A stretch of DNA of 28,102 bases from CAWIUB01 sp963839175 (lineage in GTDB: Bacteria; Actinomycetota; Actinomycetes; Mycobacteriales; Jatrophihabitantaceae), in contig CAWIUB010000047.1 in NCBI GenBank assembly GCA_963839175.1, positions 1 to 28,102 on the forward strand. Reading direction: 5' to 3'. A program made the position numbers and the translations under genes. Each line of letters starts with the position of its first letter. The first letter of the stretch is position 1. This document shows, in pieces, positions 1 to 7,769 of the stretch. The notes beneath the pieces are model-generated. The model worked only from the letters and a program-made list of their open reading frames with translations. It did no database searches and was not told where the DNA came from.

Positions 1-214
1 GGCTCCGCTTCGACGCCTGTTGCGCCGGTGTCACGGATCCGTTGGCTCGGCGGCCGGTCGGTCGCTCGCGATGTTCGGGGTCGGCGGCGGCCGGGATTCA
101 TTTCCGGGCGGCCTAGGTGGCTGGTGTTTTTCGCGGCGTGGCGGTCCGCTGTCTTGTTGATCATTTCCGGGAGACTGTTCCTATGCCGCAGGGACGTGGT
201 TGCCGGGGTGAGTC

Positions 215-1937
215 GTGACGTTGGGGCTGGCGCCGAGGCAGGCTGATTTGTTCCGGTCCACGGCCGGGTTCTGTGACGGCCGGGTCGGACCGGAGTCGAT
301 CTACGGGTTGCTGCACCGGGAGTGTCACCGGCTGTTCCCCGATGAGATGTTCGTCGACTTGTTCACCGATGTGGGCCGGTGCAGCGTGCCGCCTCAGATC
401 GTGGCGGTGGTGATGGTGTTGCAGCGTCTGGAGGGCTGCAGCGACCGGGAGGCGGTGGACCGGTTCTGCTTCGACGCGCGGTGGAAGTATGCGGCGGGTG
501 GGCTGGATTTCGACTACCCGGGGTTTGTGCACACGGTGCTGGTGGACATGCGCGCCCGGCTGGCCGCCTCGGCGGCGCCGGACCGGATCTTCGACACGGT
601 GCTTGCGGTGGCCAGCTCGGCGGGGCTGGTGGGCCGGCGGCGGGTGCTGGACTCCACAGCGTTGTATGACGCGGTCGCCACGATGGACACCGTCACCCTG
701 GTCCGCTCGGCGATCCGGGGGTTGCTCAAAGCCGCAGACAGCGAGCTGGCCGGCGAGCTCCGGGCGGTGCTGGGGCGTGATGACGACTACGTCGCTGCGG
801 GCAAGCCGGTGTGTGACTACGACGACCCGGACGCGCGGGCCGAGCTGGTCGACGCGCTGGCCCGCGACGGCATGGCGCTGCTGGCGGTGCTGGACGGCAG
901 AGAACTCACCGACGCGGTGGCCCAGGCCGCGGCGTTGCTGGCCACCGTGCTCGGCCAAGACCTCGACCGCGACGAGGCCGGGGTGTTCCGGATCGCCCGG
1001 CGGGTCGCCAAAGACCGGGTGATCTCCACCGTGGATCCCGAGACCCGGCACGGGCACAAGACCGCGGCGCGCGGTTTCGACGGCTACAAGGGGCATGTCG
1101 GCATCGACCCCGACACCGAGATCATCACCGCCACCACGGTGAGCGCCGGTAACGCCGGGGACGCCAGCGTCGCCGAAGACCTCATCGCAGACCTGCTCGA
1201 CGAGCACGACACCGACCACGACACCGACACCGGCGAGGCCACCGACACCGGCACCGGCACCGATGGGGTTGCTGACGAGGTCGTCGAGGCATCCGATACC
1301 GCCGGCGAGGCCGCGCCGGGCAGCGACTCTGGGCAGGCCGGTGATGCCGGTAGACGCCGGCTCGGATCAGGCCAGTGTCTACGGCGATAACGCCTACGGC
1401 ACTGGACAGTTCCACGACCGGCTGGACCAAGCCGGGATCGAGTCCAAGTGCAAGACCCAGCAGCCGGTCGCCGCGGGCGGGTTGTTCAGCAAGGACCGCT
1501 TCGACATCGACCTCGAACAGGACAGCGTGACCTGTCCCGCCGGGAACACCGCGCCGATCCGCCGCGGTGCCGACGGGGCCGGCACCGCCAGCTTCGGCCA
1601 GGCCTGCACCGGCTGCCCGCTGCGCGAGCAGTGCACCAAGGCCGCTGGCGGGCGCAGCATCGGCATCGGCCCGTATGAGCAGCAACTCGCCCACGCACGG
1701 CACCGGCAGCGTGACCCGGACTGGGTCGCCGACTACCGCGCCACCCGACCCAAAGTGGAACGCAAGATCGGGCACCTGATGCGCCGCCACCACGGCGGCA
1801 GGCGCGCCCGGGTCCGCGGACAGACCAAGGTCGCCGCCGACTTCGCCCTGCTCGCCGCCGCCGTCAACCTCGCACGCCTCGGCGTGCTCGCCGTGGCCAG
1901 CACGCCCGGCCGAGGATGGGCCACAGCGGCCGAGTAG
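215..1937 (+). pseudogene. IS1182-type transposase, frameshifted
   Basis: This is a DDE transposase gene of the IS1182 kind, broken into two frames. The first frame starts at GTG 215 and carries the N-terminal domain (SIYGLLHRECHRLFPDEMFVDLF, then the VVMVLQRLEGCSDREAVDRF region) and the KTAARGFDGYKGHVG segment of the catalytic core; it ends at 1390. The second frame supplies the rest from about 1353: VYGDNAYGTG, the Cys-rich CPAGN...CTGCPLREQC insert and the C-terminal RPKVERKIGHLMRRHHGGRRARVRG block, ending at 1937. Removing one base near 1352 (GDAG-DAGSDQAS) would join them, so a one-base insertion is the simplest lesion. The acidic Asp/Thr/Gly stretch before the break is a low-complexity linker. 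I could not find convincing terminal inverted repeats. The family call is confident; whether the break is biological is open. Confidence 0.85.
1201..1262 (+). repeat. GACACCG-type short tandem repeats in transposase linker
   Basis: This stretch is built from near-repeats of GACACCGAC and GGCACC units and encodes an Asp/Thr/Gly-rich linker (HDTDHDTDTG, then TDTGTGTD) between parts of the transposase catalytic domain. Such tracts are prone to slippage, and the frameshift lies about 90 bases further on. Confidence 0.5.
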
Positions 1938-2223
1938 ACCAGCGCAGCGCCGGGATCCCTTACCCAGCAGCCGAAACGCTTACCACGACGCCACTATCAC
2001 CCGCCGAGCACGCAGAAATCGATCACCGCCAGGCGCGCCCACCATCGGCACCGCCGTCGGCTCATCGCCGTTCCGGCACCAGTGGCGGTCCACCGACAGC
2101 CGTTCGACACCAGCCACCTAGGACGGCTCCAGCGCCGGTCAAATGCGGGCTGACCACGGCGTCTTTCTGGTGGTTCGCCTCGCTGTGGAGTGGTCGCCTC
2201 AGGTCGCCGGTGGAGCCGCACTC

Positions 2224-2480
2224 TTACCGTTGCTTGCCTTCTCGAAATTGCGCGATCGCCTTGTCGATGCGGCGTTGACGCGTGTCGGCGCTCTTCGCGC
2301 CGGTGATGTTGTCGAGTGGAAGCGCTGCATGCTATTGGACAGCCCTGCGAAAAACGATCGTGCTTGCTTATCAGCGGCAAGCGCGGCGGCGAAGTCGGCT
2401 GGACGCCGAGATCCCTCGGTGTATCCGCCACCGTCAGCGTGACAGGGAGCGGGTCGCCGCCCGTCAGTCCGGTTGCGCGT
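2224..2480 (-). pseudogene. Remnant of YdeI/OmpD-associated (DUF1905-type) protein
   Basis: Read on the minus strand, three pieces in different frames line up with the C-terminal half of the YdeI/OmpD-associated family. They are a strand-forming GGDPLPVTLTVADTPRDL segment, then PADFAAALAADKQARSFFAGLSNSMQRFH, then DNITGAKSADTRQRRIDKAIAQFREGKQ ending in TAA at 2224. The family typically has 'ADPAARAFFDGLSYSNRR...AKKAETRQRRIAKAVEMLREGK', which fits well. At least two frameshifts separate the pieces, and the N-terminal domain is not recognisable, so this is a dead gene. It lies just downstream of the IS1182 copy, so insertion-linked decay is possible. The family assignment is from memory of the motif, without a search. 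Confidence 0.6.
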
Positions 2481-2649
2481 GAGCGCCGATGCGGCAATCC
2501 CTGTCACCGCGTGAGGACCGGTCGTTTGCGAGTTGAGCGTCACGGCAGGCGCACAGCGTGAGCAGCTAAGTTGGGTTCACTCAGCGTTGTCGGTGTCGGT
2601 GCTGCCATTTTGGGGGGTTCGTTCGTTGGGTGGTGTTGTCGACGCGTCG

Positions 2650-3321
2650 GTGAGTGGTCCGGCACGGCTGTACGACGCGCGGCGGGATGTGTACTACGAG
2701 AAGCCGCGCCTTCGTGGCTGGGCTCACCTGCTGTCCTTCGCGGTGTGTCTTGTGCTGGGCACGTTGCTCATTCCGACGGCGCAGGGCCGGGTCCAGACCG
2801 CGGTCGCTTCGGTGTACGCGGCGTCGGTGGCCGGGATGTTCGGTGCCAGCGCGCTGTACCACCGCGGCAACTGGAGCCCGACCGCGGCGTCATGGCTGCA
2901 GCGGCTCGACCATTTGATGATCTTCTTGGTGATCGCTGGGACGGCGACGCCGCCGCTGGCGATCTGCTTGCCGGCGCGGTACTCGCCGCTTGCCCTGGCG
3001 ATCCTCTGGTGTCTGACGGTGGTTGCCGCGCTGGTGCGGCTGGTCTGGATGCGGGCTCCGGAGTGGCTGGCCGGGGCGATCTTCGTTGGCCTGGGTTGGG
3101 CCGCCGGCGCCGCGGTCCCGGCTGTCTGGGTGCACGCGGGCGCAGCGCCGGTCGTGCTGCTGGTCGTCGGTGGGGTGCTCTACACCGCCGGGGCGCTCAT
3201 CTTTCACCGTCGCCGGCCGGACCCTTGGCCGGCCGTCTTCGGCTACCACGAGGTGTTCCACCTATTCGTGTGTGCGGCGGCCGCCTGCCAATACGTGGCC
3301 ATCGCCTGCTTCCTGCTCTGA
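2650..3321 (+). CDS. Hemolysin III / PAQR-family membrane protein
   Basis: This integral membrane protein belongs to the TrhA/hemolysin III (PAQR) family. The start at GTG 2650 gives 223 residues, the usual family length; TTG 2533 would add 39 residues with no membrane or domain character. Family landmarks are visible: an N-terminal RGWAHLLSF helix, FGASALYHRGNW with its conserved His after helix two, QRLDHLMIFLVIAGTATP with the Asp-His pair, and a C-terminal GYHEVFHLFV carrying the HxxxH metal-site motif. About seven hydrophobic segments are present. Family members are proposed hydrolase-like membrane enzymes; in Bacillus and E. coli TrhA has been linked to membrane energetics and fatty-acid homeostasis, and true haemolysis is doubtful. 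It stands alone between decayed genes, so its regulation is not visible. Confidence 0.88.
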   Translation: MSGPARLYDARRDVYYEKPRLRGWAHLLSFAVCLVLGTLLIPTAQGRVQTAVASVYAASVAGMFGASALYHRGNWSPTAASWLQRLDHLMIFLVIAGTATPPLAICLPARYSPLALAILWCLTVVAALVRLVWMRAPEWLAGAIFVGLGWAAGAAVPAVWVHAGAAPVVLLVVGGVLYTAGALIFHRRRPDPWPAVFGYHEVFHLFVCAAAACQYVAIACFLL

Positions 3322-3324
3322 CCG

Positions 3325-3340
3325 GTCGCCCGGTCGGGTT
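3325..3340 (+). terminator. Possible weak hairpin after hemolysin III gene
   Basis: A short GACCG / CGGTC inverted repeat with a GC-rich loop follows the hemolysin III stop codon within a few bases. There is no T-run after it, so it is only a candidate. Confidence 0.25.
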
Positions 3341-3438
3341 CGAGCTGCGGGATGCTGTACAGGTGACCGGGAGAGCGTGTCGCTGACGTACTGGGGGTGG
3401 CTGCGTCGGGGCAGCCGACCGCCGGTGCACCGCGGCCC

Positions 3439-3570
3439 GACGAGAGCGCCACGCTGTACAGCCTCGGCGCCGGTGTCTGGACGCGCGACATGGGCGTCGC
3501 CTACCGGGCCGGACGGGAGATCCAGGCCGGCCGGGTGTGGACTAACTGCTACCACGACTACTCGGCACAC
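3439..3570 (+). pseudogene. Aldehyde dehydrogenase C-terminal scrap
   Basis: About 44 codons match the C-terminal region of ExaC-type aldehyde dehydrogenases: ATLYSLGAGVWTRD followed by AYRAGREIQAGRVWTNCYHDY. In intact enzymes this leads to 'AFGGYKQSGIGRE', which is missing here. Nothing upstream encodes the NAD-binding domain or the catalytic cysteine, so this is a fragment, not a gene. It sits head-to-tail with a minus-strand permease scrap. GAF-type regulators like the damaged one at 10548-11904 often accompany such dehydrogenases, so both could be remains of one ancestral locus; that is inference. Confidence 0.75.
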
Positions 3571-3653
3571 GATCACCTGTCGTGCCACCCTCGACGTTCC
3601 CGCGAGCACCGTGTCCCAGGTGGCGCGCTGGCTGAGCGCGTACCGCAAGCTGC

Positions 3654-3791
3654 GCGCCAGCGCAGTAGCCGTCGCTCCAGCCTGGTGATCAGCCACTCGG
3701 CGACCAGAGCCACTACAGCCATGATCACCATTGCGGCCCAGACGCCGTTGGAGTCGAAGTTGCCCTGGGCTTGGCGGATCAAGTAGCGCCG
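3654..3791 (-). pseudogene. ABC transporter permease C-terminal scrap (SsuC/TauC type)
   Basis: On the minus strand 46 codons match the C-terminal end of the inner-membrane permeases of sulfonate/taurine/nitrate-type ABC importers. The piece starts RRYLIRQAQGNFDSNGVW, passes through the last membrane helix (AAMVIMAVVALVAEWLI) and ends in the typical RLERRLLRWR tail. No EAA loop, earlier helices or start codon precede it, and no ATPase or binding-protein gene is nearby. It overlaps by a few bases the histidine-kinase scrap on the other strand, which suggests illegitimate joining of fragments. Confidence 0.7.
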
Positions 3792-3981
3792 GCCGCTGCG
3801 GCTGGCCACGACGACCACGGCCGACGGCCGGCACCGCGGGCTGGCCAACATGGCCACCAGGGCCGAGGACCTCGGCGGCGCGTTCACGATCCGCCGCTCA
3901 ACGCTCGGCGGCATCCGCATCGAGGTCCGGGCGCCCCGCCCGGCAAGCCCGCGACGGCTGCCCTCGAAGGCGATGGGCTGA
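3787..3981 (+). pseudogene. Histidine kinase C-terminal scrap
   Basis: This frame (ending TGA 3979-3981) encodes the end of a HATPase_c domain from a NarL-type sensor kinase: GRHRGLANMATRAEDLGGAF followed by TIRRSTLGGIRIEVRAPR. The 'GLxNMxxRAxxLGG' block is the classic G2-box region of the HPK7/DesK-like kinases. The dimerisation domain, N box and G1 box are absent. It is followed after five bases by a response-regulator start, as expected for a kinase-regulator operon, so the two scraps come from one ancestral two-component locus. Confidence 0.72.
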
Positions 3982-3986
3982 CCGAC

Positions 3987-4343
3987 ATGACCAGGCCTGG
4001 ACCGCCCGCCCGTGGTACCGACGAGCCCGCGGCCACGATTGACATCGTGTTGGTCGACGACCACGCGATCCTGCGCCAGGGACTGCGCTCGGTCCTCGAA
4101 CGCGAGCCAGACCTGCGGGTCATTGGCGAGGCCACGACTCCCCGCGAGGCGATGGCCGTGGTCGCCACCACGCGCCCCAGAATCGTCCTGCTCGACCTGA
4201 AACTGTCCACCTCGACCGAGACCGCCGGTCTGGACCTGTGCGCCAAGCTCACCAGCGCCTATCCCGACGTAGCCGTCCTTGTGCTGACCACGGTGATCGA
4301 CGACCACCTCGTGCTGCAGGCGATCCACAACGGGACTTGGTAG
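3987..4343 (+). pseudogene. Truncated NarL/LuxR-type response regulator (receiver domain only)
   Basis: ATG 3987 opens a receiver domain: IDIVLVDDHAILRQGLRSVLE with the acidic Asp pair, VLLDLKLS with the phospho-acceptor Asp, and VLVLTTVIDDH with the conserved Thr. It stops at TAG 4341-4343 just after AIHNG, where family members continue 'ARGYVLKD...'. The switch lysine, the last helix and the whole LuxR-type DNA-binding domain are missing, so it cannot act as a normal transcription factor. If translated, the 118-residue product could only be a phosphate sink, which I think unlikely. It is the partner of the kinase scrap immediately upstream. Confidence 0.75.
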
Positions 4344-4547
4344 ACCGAACGGATCGCTGTCCTCCTGCGATATCGCGCACCCGTACCTCGGGTGTTGTCT
4401 GGACCGTAGGCACCGCTACGCTGCAACACCGCTGCAAAAATGTGTGAAATTGCTAAGACGGCACGGCGGGTGCGGTCGTTGGCCGGCGTGGTGACCAACG
4501 GCCCTGGACGCCGCAGCCTGTCGCTGCTTGGCTGAGTCCGGACACTC

Positions 4548-4553
4548 AGGAGG
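4548..4553 (+). promoter_or_regulatory. Strong ribosome binding site
   Basis: A perfect AGGAGG sits seven bases before ATG 4561 and fixes that start against the upstream in-frame candidate at 4528. Confidence 0.8.
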
Positions 4554-4560
4554 ATCGATC

Positions 4561-5136
4561 ATGACGAAGCTCGCTCTTATCACCGGGTCACCGGACCGCG
4601 TCGCGTCGCTGCGCGATGTCTTTCAGGCGGGCGACATCGAAGCCCGCAGCCTGGCTGAGCTCGGACCCGCTGAGTTGGAACAGCTCACCGGGAAGGTCGA
4701 CTACTACGTCCAGCTCGGGGTGCGGGTGCCCGCCCGCGGCGACACCGTCGTCCGCCGGGTGCATTCATTCCTCAGCGAGGGGCTACTTCACCGTTTCGTC
4801 ATGGTCGAGGAAGTGATGCCGCTGCTCGCCGACCAGGCGACCGTGCTGCTCGTCGCCGGCAACCTGCCGGCCGAGGTCGCCGCGCCCGACGACCAAGCCG
4901 CCCGCCTGGCGCTGCTGCGGGTGCTTGCCCACGCAATGCGCGCCGACCTCGCTCCCAACCGGGCTCGGATCCGAGTCGTCACCGGCGACCGTACGGATGA
5001 GGAGATCGCGGCGTACGCGATCAGCGGTCAGAAGGACCCGCTGGCCGATCTGCCGCCCGACGAGGGTTCGGTGTTCGAACGGACCTACGAGGACTGGCGC
5101 ATCAACGTGATGGGCCTGGTGCACGTCGAAGCCTGA
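4561..5136 (+). CDS. Conserved hypothetical protein, 191 aa
   Basis: I do not recognise this protein. ATG 4561 is preceded by a textbook AGGAGG (4548-4553), so it is clearly expressed and the start is firm. The opening TKLALITGSPDRVASLRDVFQAGDI resembles a Rossmann-like beta-alpha-beta start but lacks a clean GxGxxG. The middle (RFVMVEEVMPLLADQATVLLVAGNLP) alternates strand and helix, and the C-terminal part (VVTGDRTDEEIAAYAISGQ) looks like another alpha/beta unit. There is no signal peptide or membrane helix. It is 31 bases upstream of an XRE regulator and may share its transcript. A degenerate short-chain dehydrogenase-like or nucleotide-binding role is possible, but no catalytic Tyr-x-x-x-Lys is seen. 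Confidence 0.8.
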   Translation: MTKLALITGSPDRVASLRDVFQAGDIEARSLAELGPAELEQLTGKVDYYVQLGVRVPARGDTVVRRVHSFLSEGLLHRFVMVEEVMPLLADQATVLLVAGNLPAEVAAPDDQAARLALLRVLAHAMRADLAPNRARIRVVTGDRTDEEIAAYAISGQKDPLADLPPDEGSVFERTYEDWRINVMGLVHVEA

Positions 5137-5167
5137 CGGTCGGCGCCATCCCGGTAGCGTGAGTCGA

Positions 5168-5539
5168 ATGGCGGACCCGTGGACGGCTCAGGTCCAGGCC
5201 CTGGGGGCCTACATCCGGCATCAGCGGCAGCTCGCGAACCTGTCGCTGCGTCAGCTTGCCGAACTCACCACGCTGTCGAACCCATACCTCAGCCAGATCG
5301 AGCGCGGGCGACACCAGCCTTCCGTGCGGGTATTGAAGCTGATCGCCGATGCGCTCGGCGTATCCGCCGAGACCCTGCTGGCTCAGGCGGGCCTGGCCGA
5401 TGAGGGTGACCACGAGCCGGCGGCCTCAGTCGAAGCGGCGATCCGCTCCGACGCCCGGCTCTCCGCCGAGCAACAGGCCGCGCTCATCGCCGTCTACCGC
5501 AGCATGGTCGACGCACATCGGCTGGATTCGCCCGAGTGA
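5168..5539 (+). CDS. XRE-family transcriptional regulator (phasin-adjacent)
   Basis: This is a 123-residue DNA-binding protein with an XRE/Cro-type helix-turn-helix at about residues 12-70 (RQLAELTTLSNPYLSQIERG, then PSVRVLKLIADALGVSAETLL). A C-terminal helical tail (LSAEQQAALIAVYRSMVDAHR) follows. It lies convergent with the phasin gene and close to PHA synthase, where regulators of this kind are often found. It is a clear paralogue of the protein at 13189-13572, which sits beside a second synthase-like gene: both share SNPYLSQIERG, the IADxL block and the 'LxAxQxxAxxxVYRxxxDA' tail. I infer a granule- or metabolite-responsive repressor of phasin and synthase. ATG 5168 is chosen; GTG 5159 is a close alternative. 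Confidence 0.9.
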   Translation: MADPWTAQVQALGAYIRHQRQLANLSLRQLAELTTLSNPYLSQIERGRHQPSVRVLKLIADALGVSAETLLAQAGLADEGDHEPAASVEAAIRSDARLSAEQQAALIAVYRSMVDAHRLDSPE

Positions 5540-5554
5540 GGTTGGCCGAAATAT

Positions 5555-5586
5555 CATTGACCCCCGGCTGGAGCCGGGGGTCAATG
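5555..5586. terminator. Bidirectional hairpin between XRE gene and phasin gene
   Basis: This is a perfect inverted repeat with 15-base arms (CATTGACCCCCGGCT and its complement) separated by only GG. It lies exactly between two convergent genes and would form a very stable hairpin in either transcript. The A/T-rich ends of the arms lie next to AAATAT on one side. Confidence 0.82.
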
Positions 5587-5595
5587 AGGCGAGGG

Positions 5596-5892
5596 CTACT
5601 TCTTCGGCAGCACTCCGGCGGTCGCTGCCACCACTTTCTCGGCGAACTGGCGCTGGCCTGCCAGCAGCTTCTCCGCGAAGTCGTACGCGTTGCTCACCAG
5701 CTCTTCGGTCTTCGGCAGCTTGTCGACGAACTCGGGCAGCGCCGGAACCTCCGGGGTGATCGACTTGATGGTCTCGGCCCAGGCGGTGATCGCGTCGATC
5801 ACGGCTTCTTGGCTCTTGCGGATGGTGGCGAGGATTTGCTCTTGGACGTCCTTGCCGACGACGGGGCTGGACGACTTGGTTGCACTGGTCAT
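5596..5892 (-). CDS. Phasin family protein
   Basis: This is a small amphipathic alpha-helical protein (98 aa) that coats PHA granules and controls their size and number. Typical phasin features are the opening VQEQILATIRKSQEAVIDAITAWAE, the Pro-containing middle (ITPEVPALPEFVDKLPKTEEL) and the helix VSNAYDFAEKLLAGQRQFAEKVVAATA. There are no cysteines, signal peptide or membrane segments. A strong AAGGAGG lies six bases upstream of the ATG at 5892. The upstream 119-base gap to phaC holds candidate operator repeats (5948-5983), and a hairpin terminator closes the 3' side. Abundant expression under a regulated promoter is expected. Confidence 0.92.
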   Translation of the reverse strand: MTSATKSSSPVVGKDVQEQILATIRKSQEAVIDAITAWAETIKSITPEVPALPEFVDKLPKTEELVSNAYDFAEKLLAGQRQFAEKVVAATAGVLPKK

Positions 5893-5947
5893 GGCGGTCC
5901 TCCTTGGGACTATTGCAGGTGTCCTACTGGCACCCTTCCTGCTGACA

Positions 5948-5983
5948 CGCTAAGCATATCACGCGTGTGCTTGGGATAGTTAG
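5948..5983. promoter_or_regulatory. Candidate operator upstream of phasin gene
   Basis: Within the phasin upstream region GCTAAGC (5948-5954) and GTTAGC (5978-5983) form opposed half-sites. Between them AAGCA (5952-5956) and TGCTT (5968-5972) form a second dyad around the palindrome CACGCGTG. Similar GTTAGC/GCTAAC half-sites occur at 11985-12005, just before the second synthase-like gene. Both genes lie next to paralogous XRE regulators, so these are plausible binding sites. Half-sites this short could also match by chance. Confidence 0.4.
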
Positions 5984-6011
5984 CAGATGCTGTGACGCCC
6001 ATCACAACAGA

Positions 6012-7736
6012 TCAGCCGTGCACGTACTCCCCCGGCGCGTCAGCCAGCGGCGGGTACGCCTCGCCGCCCATCGGCGGCGGCGCGACGAGGTCGCCAGCCC
6101 GCTCGCTGGACCAGTCGGTCCAGTTCTCCCACCACGAGCCGCTGTGCCGCTCTGCATCCGCGCGCCAATGTGCGGCCTCAGGCGGATTGTGGGTGCCGAC
6201 CTCGTACCAGCCTTTCGGATTGGGCGGGTTCACGATGCCGGCGATATGACCGCCGCTGGAGAGCACGTAGTGGACCTTGCCGCCGAGCAGCTGGGTCGTG
6301 TGATACGAGGCCTCCCACGGCACGATGTGGTCGTTGATCGCGCCGACTACATAGATATCGCTGGTCACGGCCGGAAGCATCAGCCGCGTGCCGGCCAGGC
6401 TCATCTTGCCCTGGGCGAGCAGGTTCTTGCCGTACAGCGTCCGCAGGCAGAACGTGTGCATGGCGGCCGGCATGCGGGTGTTGTCGGCGTTCCACGCGAG
6501 GATGTCGAACGCGGGCGGTTGCTCGCCCATCAGCCAGTTGGAGACGACATAGTTGAAGATCAGGTCGTTGGGCCGCAGGATGTCGAAGGTCGTGGCCACG
6601 TGGGCACCTTCGAGGAAACCGGTGCGCGACATCTGCTTCTCCAGCCGGGCGATCGTCTGCTCGTCGGTGAAAACCCCCAGCGCACCGGGGTTGGTGTAGT
6701 CCAGCAGCGTGTTCAGCAGGGTGATCGCGCCGATCCGCTTGTCTGCGGTCTCGGCGAAGTAGGCCGCGGTCATCGCGGTCAACGCCCCGCCGAGACATAG
6801 CCCGACGATGTCGACGGTCGGTGATCCGGTGATCTCGCAGACCACGTCCATCGCGGTGTGCGGGCCGTGGATCAGATAGTCGTCCATGGTCACGTCGCGC
6901 ATCGACGAGTCGGGGTTGCGATAGCTGATCGCGAAGACGGTGCGGCCGTGCTGCACGGCCCATTCGAAGAAGCTGCGCTGCGGCGCGAGATCCATAACGT
7001 AGTACTTGTTGATCCACGGCGGGCTGGCCAGCAGAGGTATCGCGTGGACCTGCTTCGTCTGCGGCGCGTACTGGATGAGCTCCATCAGGTCGTTGCGGTA
7101 CACGACCTTGCCCGGCGTCGCCGCAAGGTTGCGGCCCACCTCGAAGGAGCTGGCGTCGACCTGGCGGGGCCGTCCGCCGTTCTCGAGCACGTCGTTGACG
7201 AAGTTGCCGATGCCGGCGGCGACACTCAGCCCGCCGGTCTCGGCCGCCCGGCGCAGCGCGGCGGGGTTGCTGAACAGGAAGTTGGTCGGCGCCATGGCGT
7301 CGACGAGGAAGTTCCAGGCGAGCCGCGCCTTGCCGTCGGTGATCGGGTCCTCAGCACCCGCGTCGAGCAGATCGCTGCCCAGCTTGGCGACGGCGAGATA
7401 CGCCTGGCGCAGTGCGAAAAAGCCGGCGTTCTGCGACCACGCAGCATCGGCGAAGCGGCGGTCGTTGGCATCCACCGGCAGTGGCGGATCGCTCGGGTGC
7501 CCGATCATCCGGGCGAGGGTAGCTAGCCCCAGCTGGGCCATTGCGTTGGCGAAGGCGAGCCACGCGCCGGTGACCTCCGTCGGCCGTGCGGCCGCGCGGG
7601 CGAGCACCGTCAGGATCGACTTGCCGAAGTCGATCGGGTCGGCACTGGCGATCAGGTTGGCCTCCGGTCCCAATGCCGCAACGGCTTGCTCGGCGGCCTC
7701 CCACGCCTCTTCTTCACCAGCGGGCACGTTCGTCAC
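6012..7736 (-). CDS. phaC: Class I poly(3-hydroxyalkanoate) synthase
   Basis: This cytoplasmic, granule-bound enzyme polymerises (R)-3-hydroxyacyl-CoA into PHA with release of CoA. It has 574 residues, the usual class I size. The N-terminal PhaC domain carries PTNFLFSNPAALRRAAETGG. The alpha/beta-hydrolase core has the synthase lipase box GLCLGG with nucleophile Cys314, the general Asp in NDHIVPW (about 469) and the catalytic His in SGGHIAG (about 497). The PPWINKYYVMDL and NDLIFNYVVSNWLMGE blocks are also family hallmarks. The start is GTG 7736 with an AGAGGTGA-type ribosome site. It follows adk and the GNAT gene on the same strand and precedes phasin, so one long minus-strand transcript is likely, with phasin probably also driven separately. 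Confidence 0.96.
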   Translation of the reverse strand: MTNVPAGEEEAWEAAEQAVAALGPEANLIASADPIDFGKSILTVLARAAARPTEVTGAWLAFANAMAQLGLATLARMIGHPSDPPLPVDANDRRFADAAWSQNAGFFALRQAYLAVAKLGSDLLDAGAEDPITDGKARLAWNFLVDAMAPTNFLFSNPAALRRAAETGGLSVAAGIGNFVNDVLENGGRPRQVDASSFEVGRNLAATPGKVVYRNDLMELIQYAPQTKQVHAIPLLASPPWINKYYVMDLAPQRSFFEWAVQHGRTVFAISYRNPDSSMRDVTMDDYLIHGPHTAMDVVCEITGSPTVDIVGLCLGGALTAMTAAYFAETADKRIGAITLLNTLLDYTNPGALGVFTDEQTIARLEKQMSRTGFLEGAHVATTFDILRPNDLIFNYVVSNWLMGEQPPAFDILAWNADNTRMPAAMHTFCLRTLYGKNLLAQGKMSLAGTRLMLPAVTSDIYVVGAINDHIVPWEASYHTTQLLGGKVHYVLSSGGHIAGIVNPPNPKGWYEVGTHNPPEAAHWRADAERHSGSWWENWTDWSSERAGDLVAPPPMGGEAYPPLADAPGEYVHG

Positions 7737-7769
7737 CCTGTCACCTCTTGCCCATCGTACGGGCTGTGG

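Noticed and set aside
1..214. Short plus-strand frame at the left edge (28-246) and search for IS1182 left inverted repeat
   Set aside because: The frame is Arg-rich with no features and overlaps the transposase start. No end repeat convincingly matching the sequence after 1937 was found.
161..1219. Long minus-strand open frame opposite the IS1182 transposase
   Set aside because: It is a high-GC antisense shadow: the composition is Arg/His/Gly/Val-rich, there is no domain, and the plus strand has clear transposase motifs.
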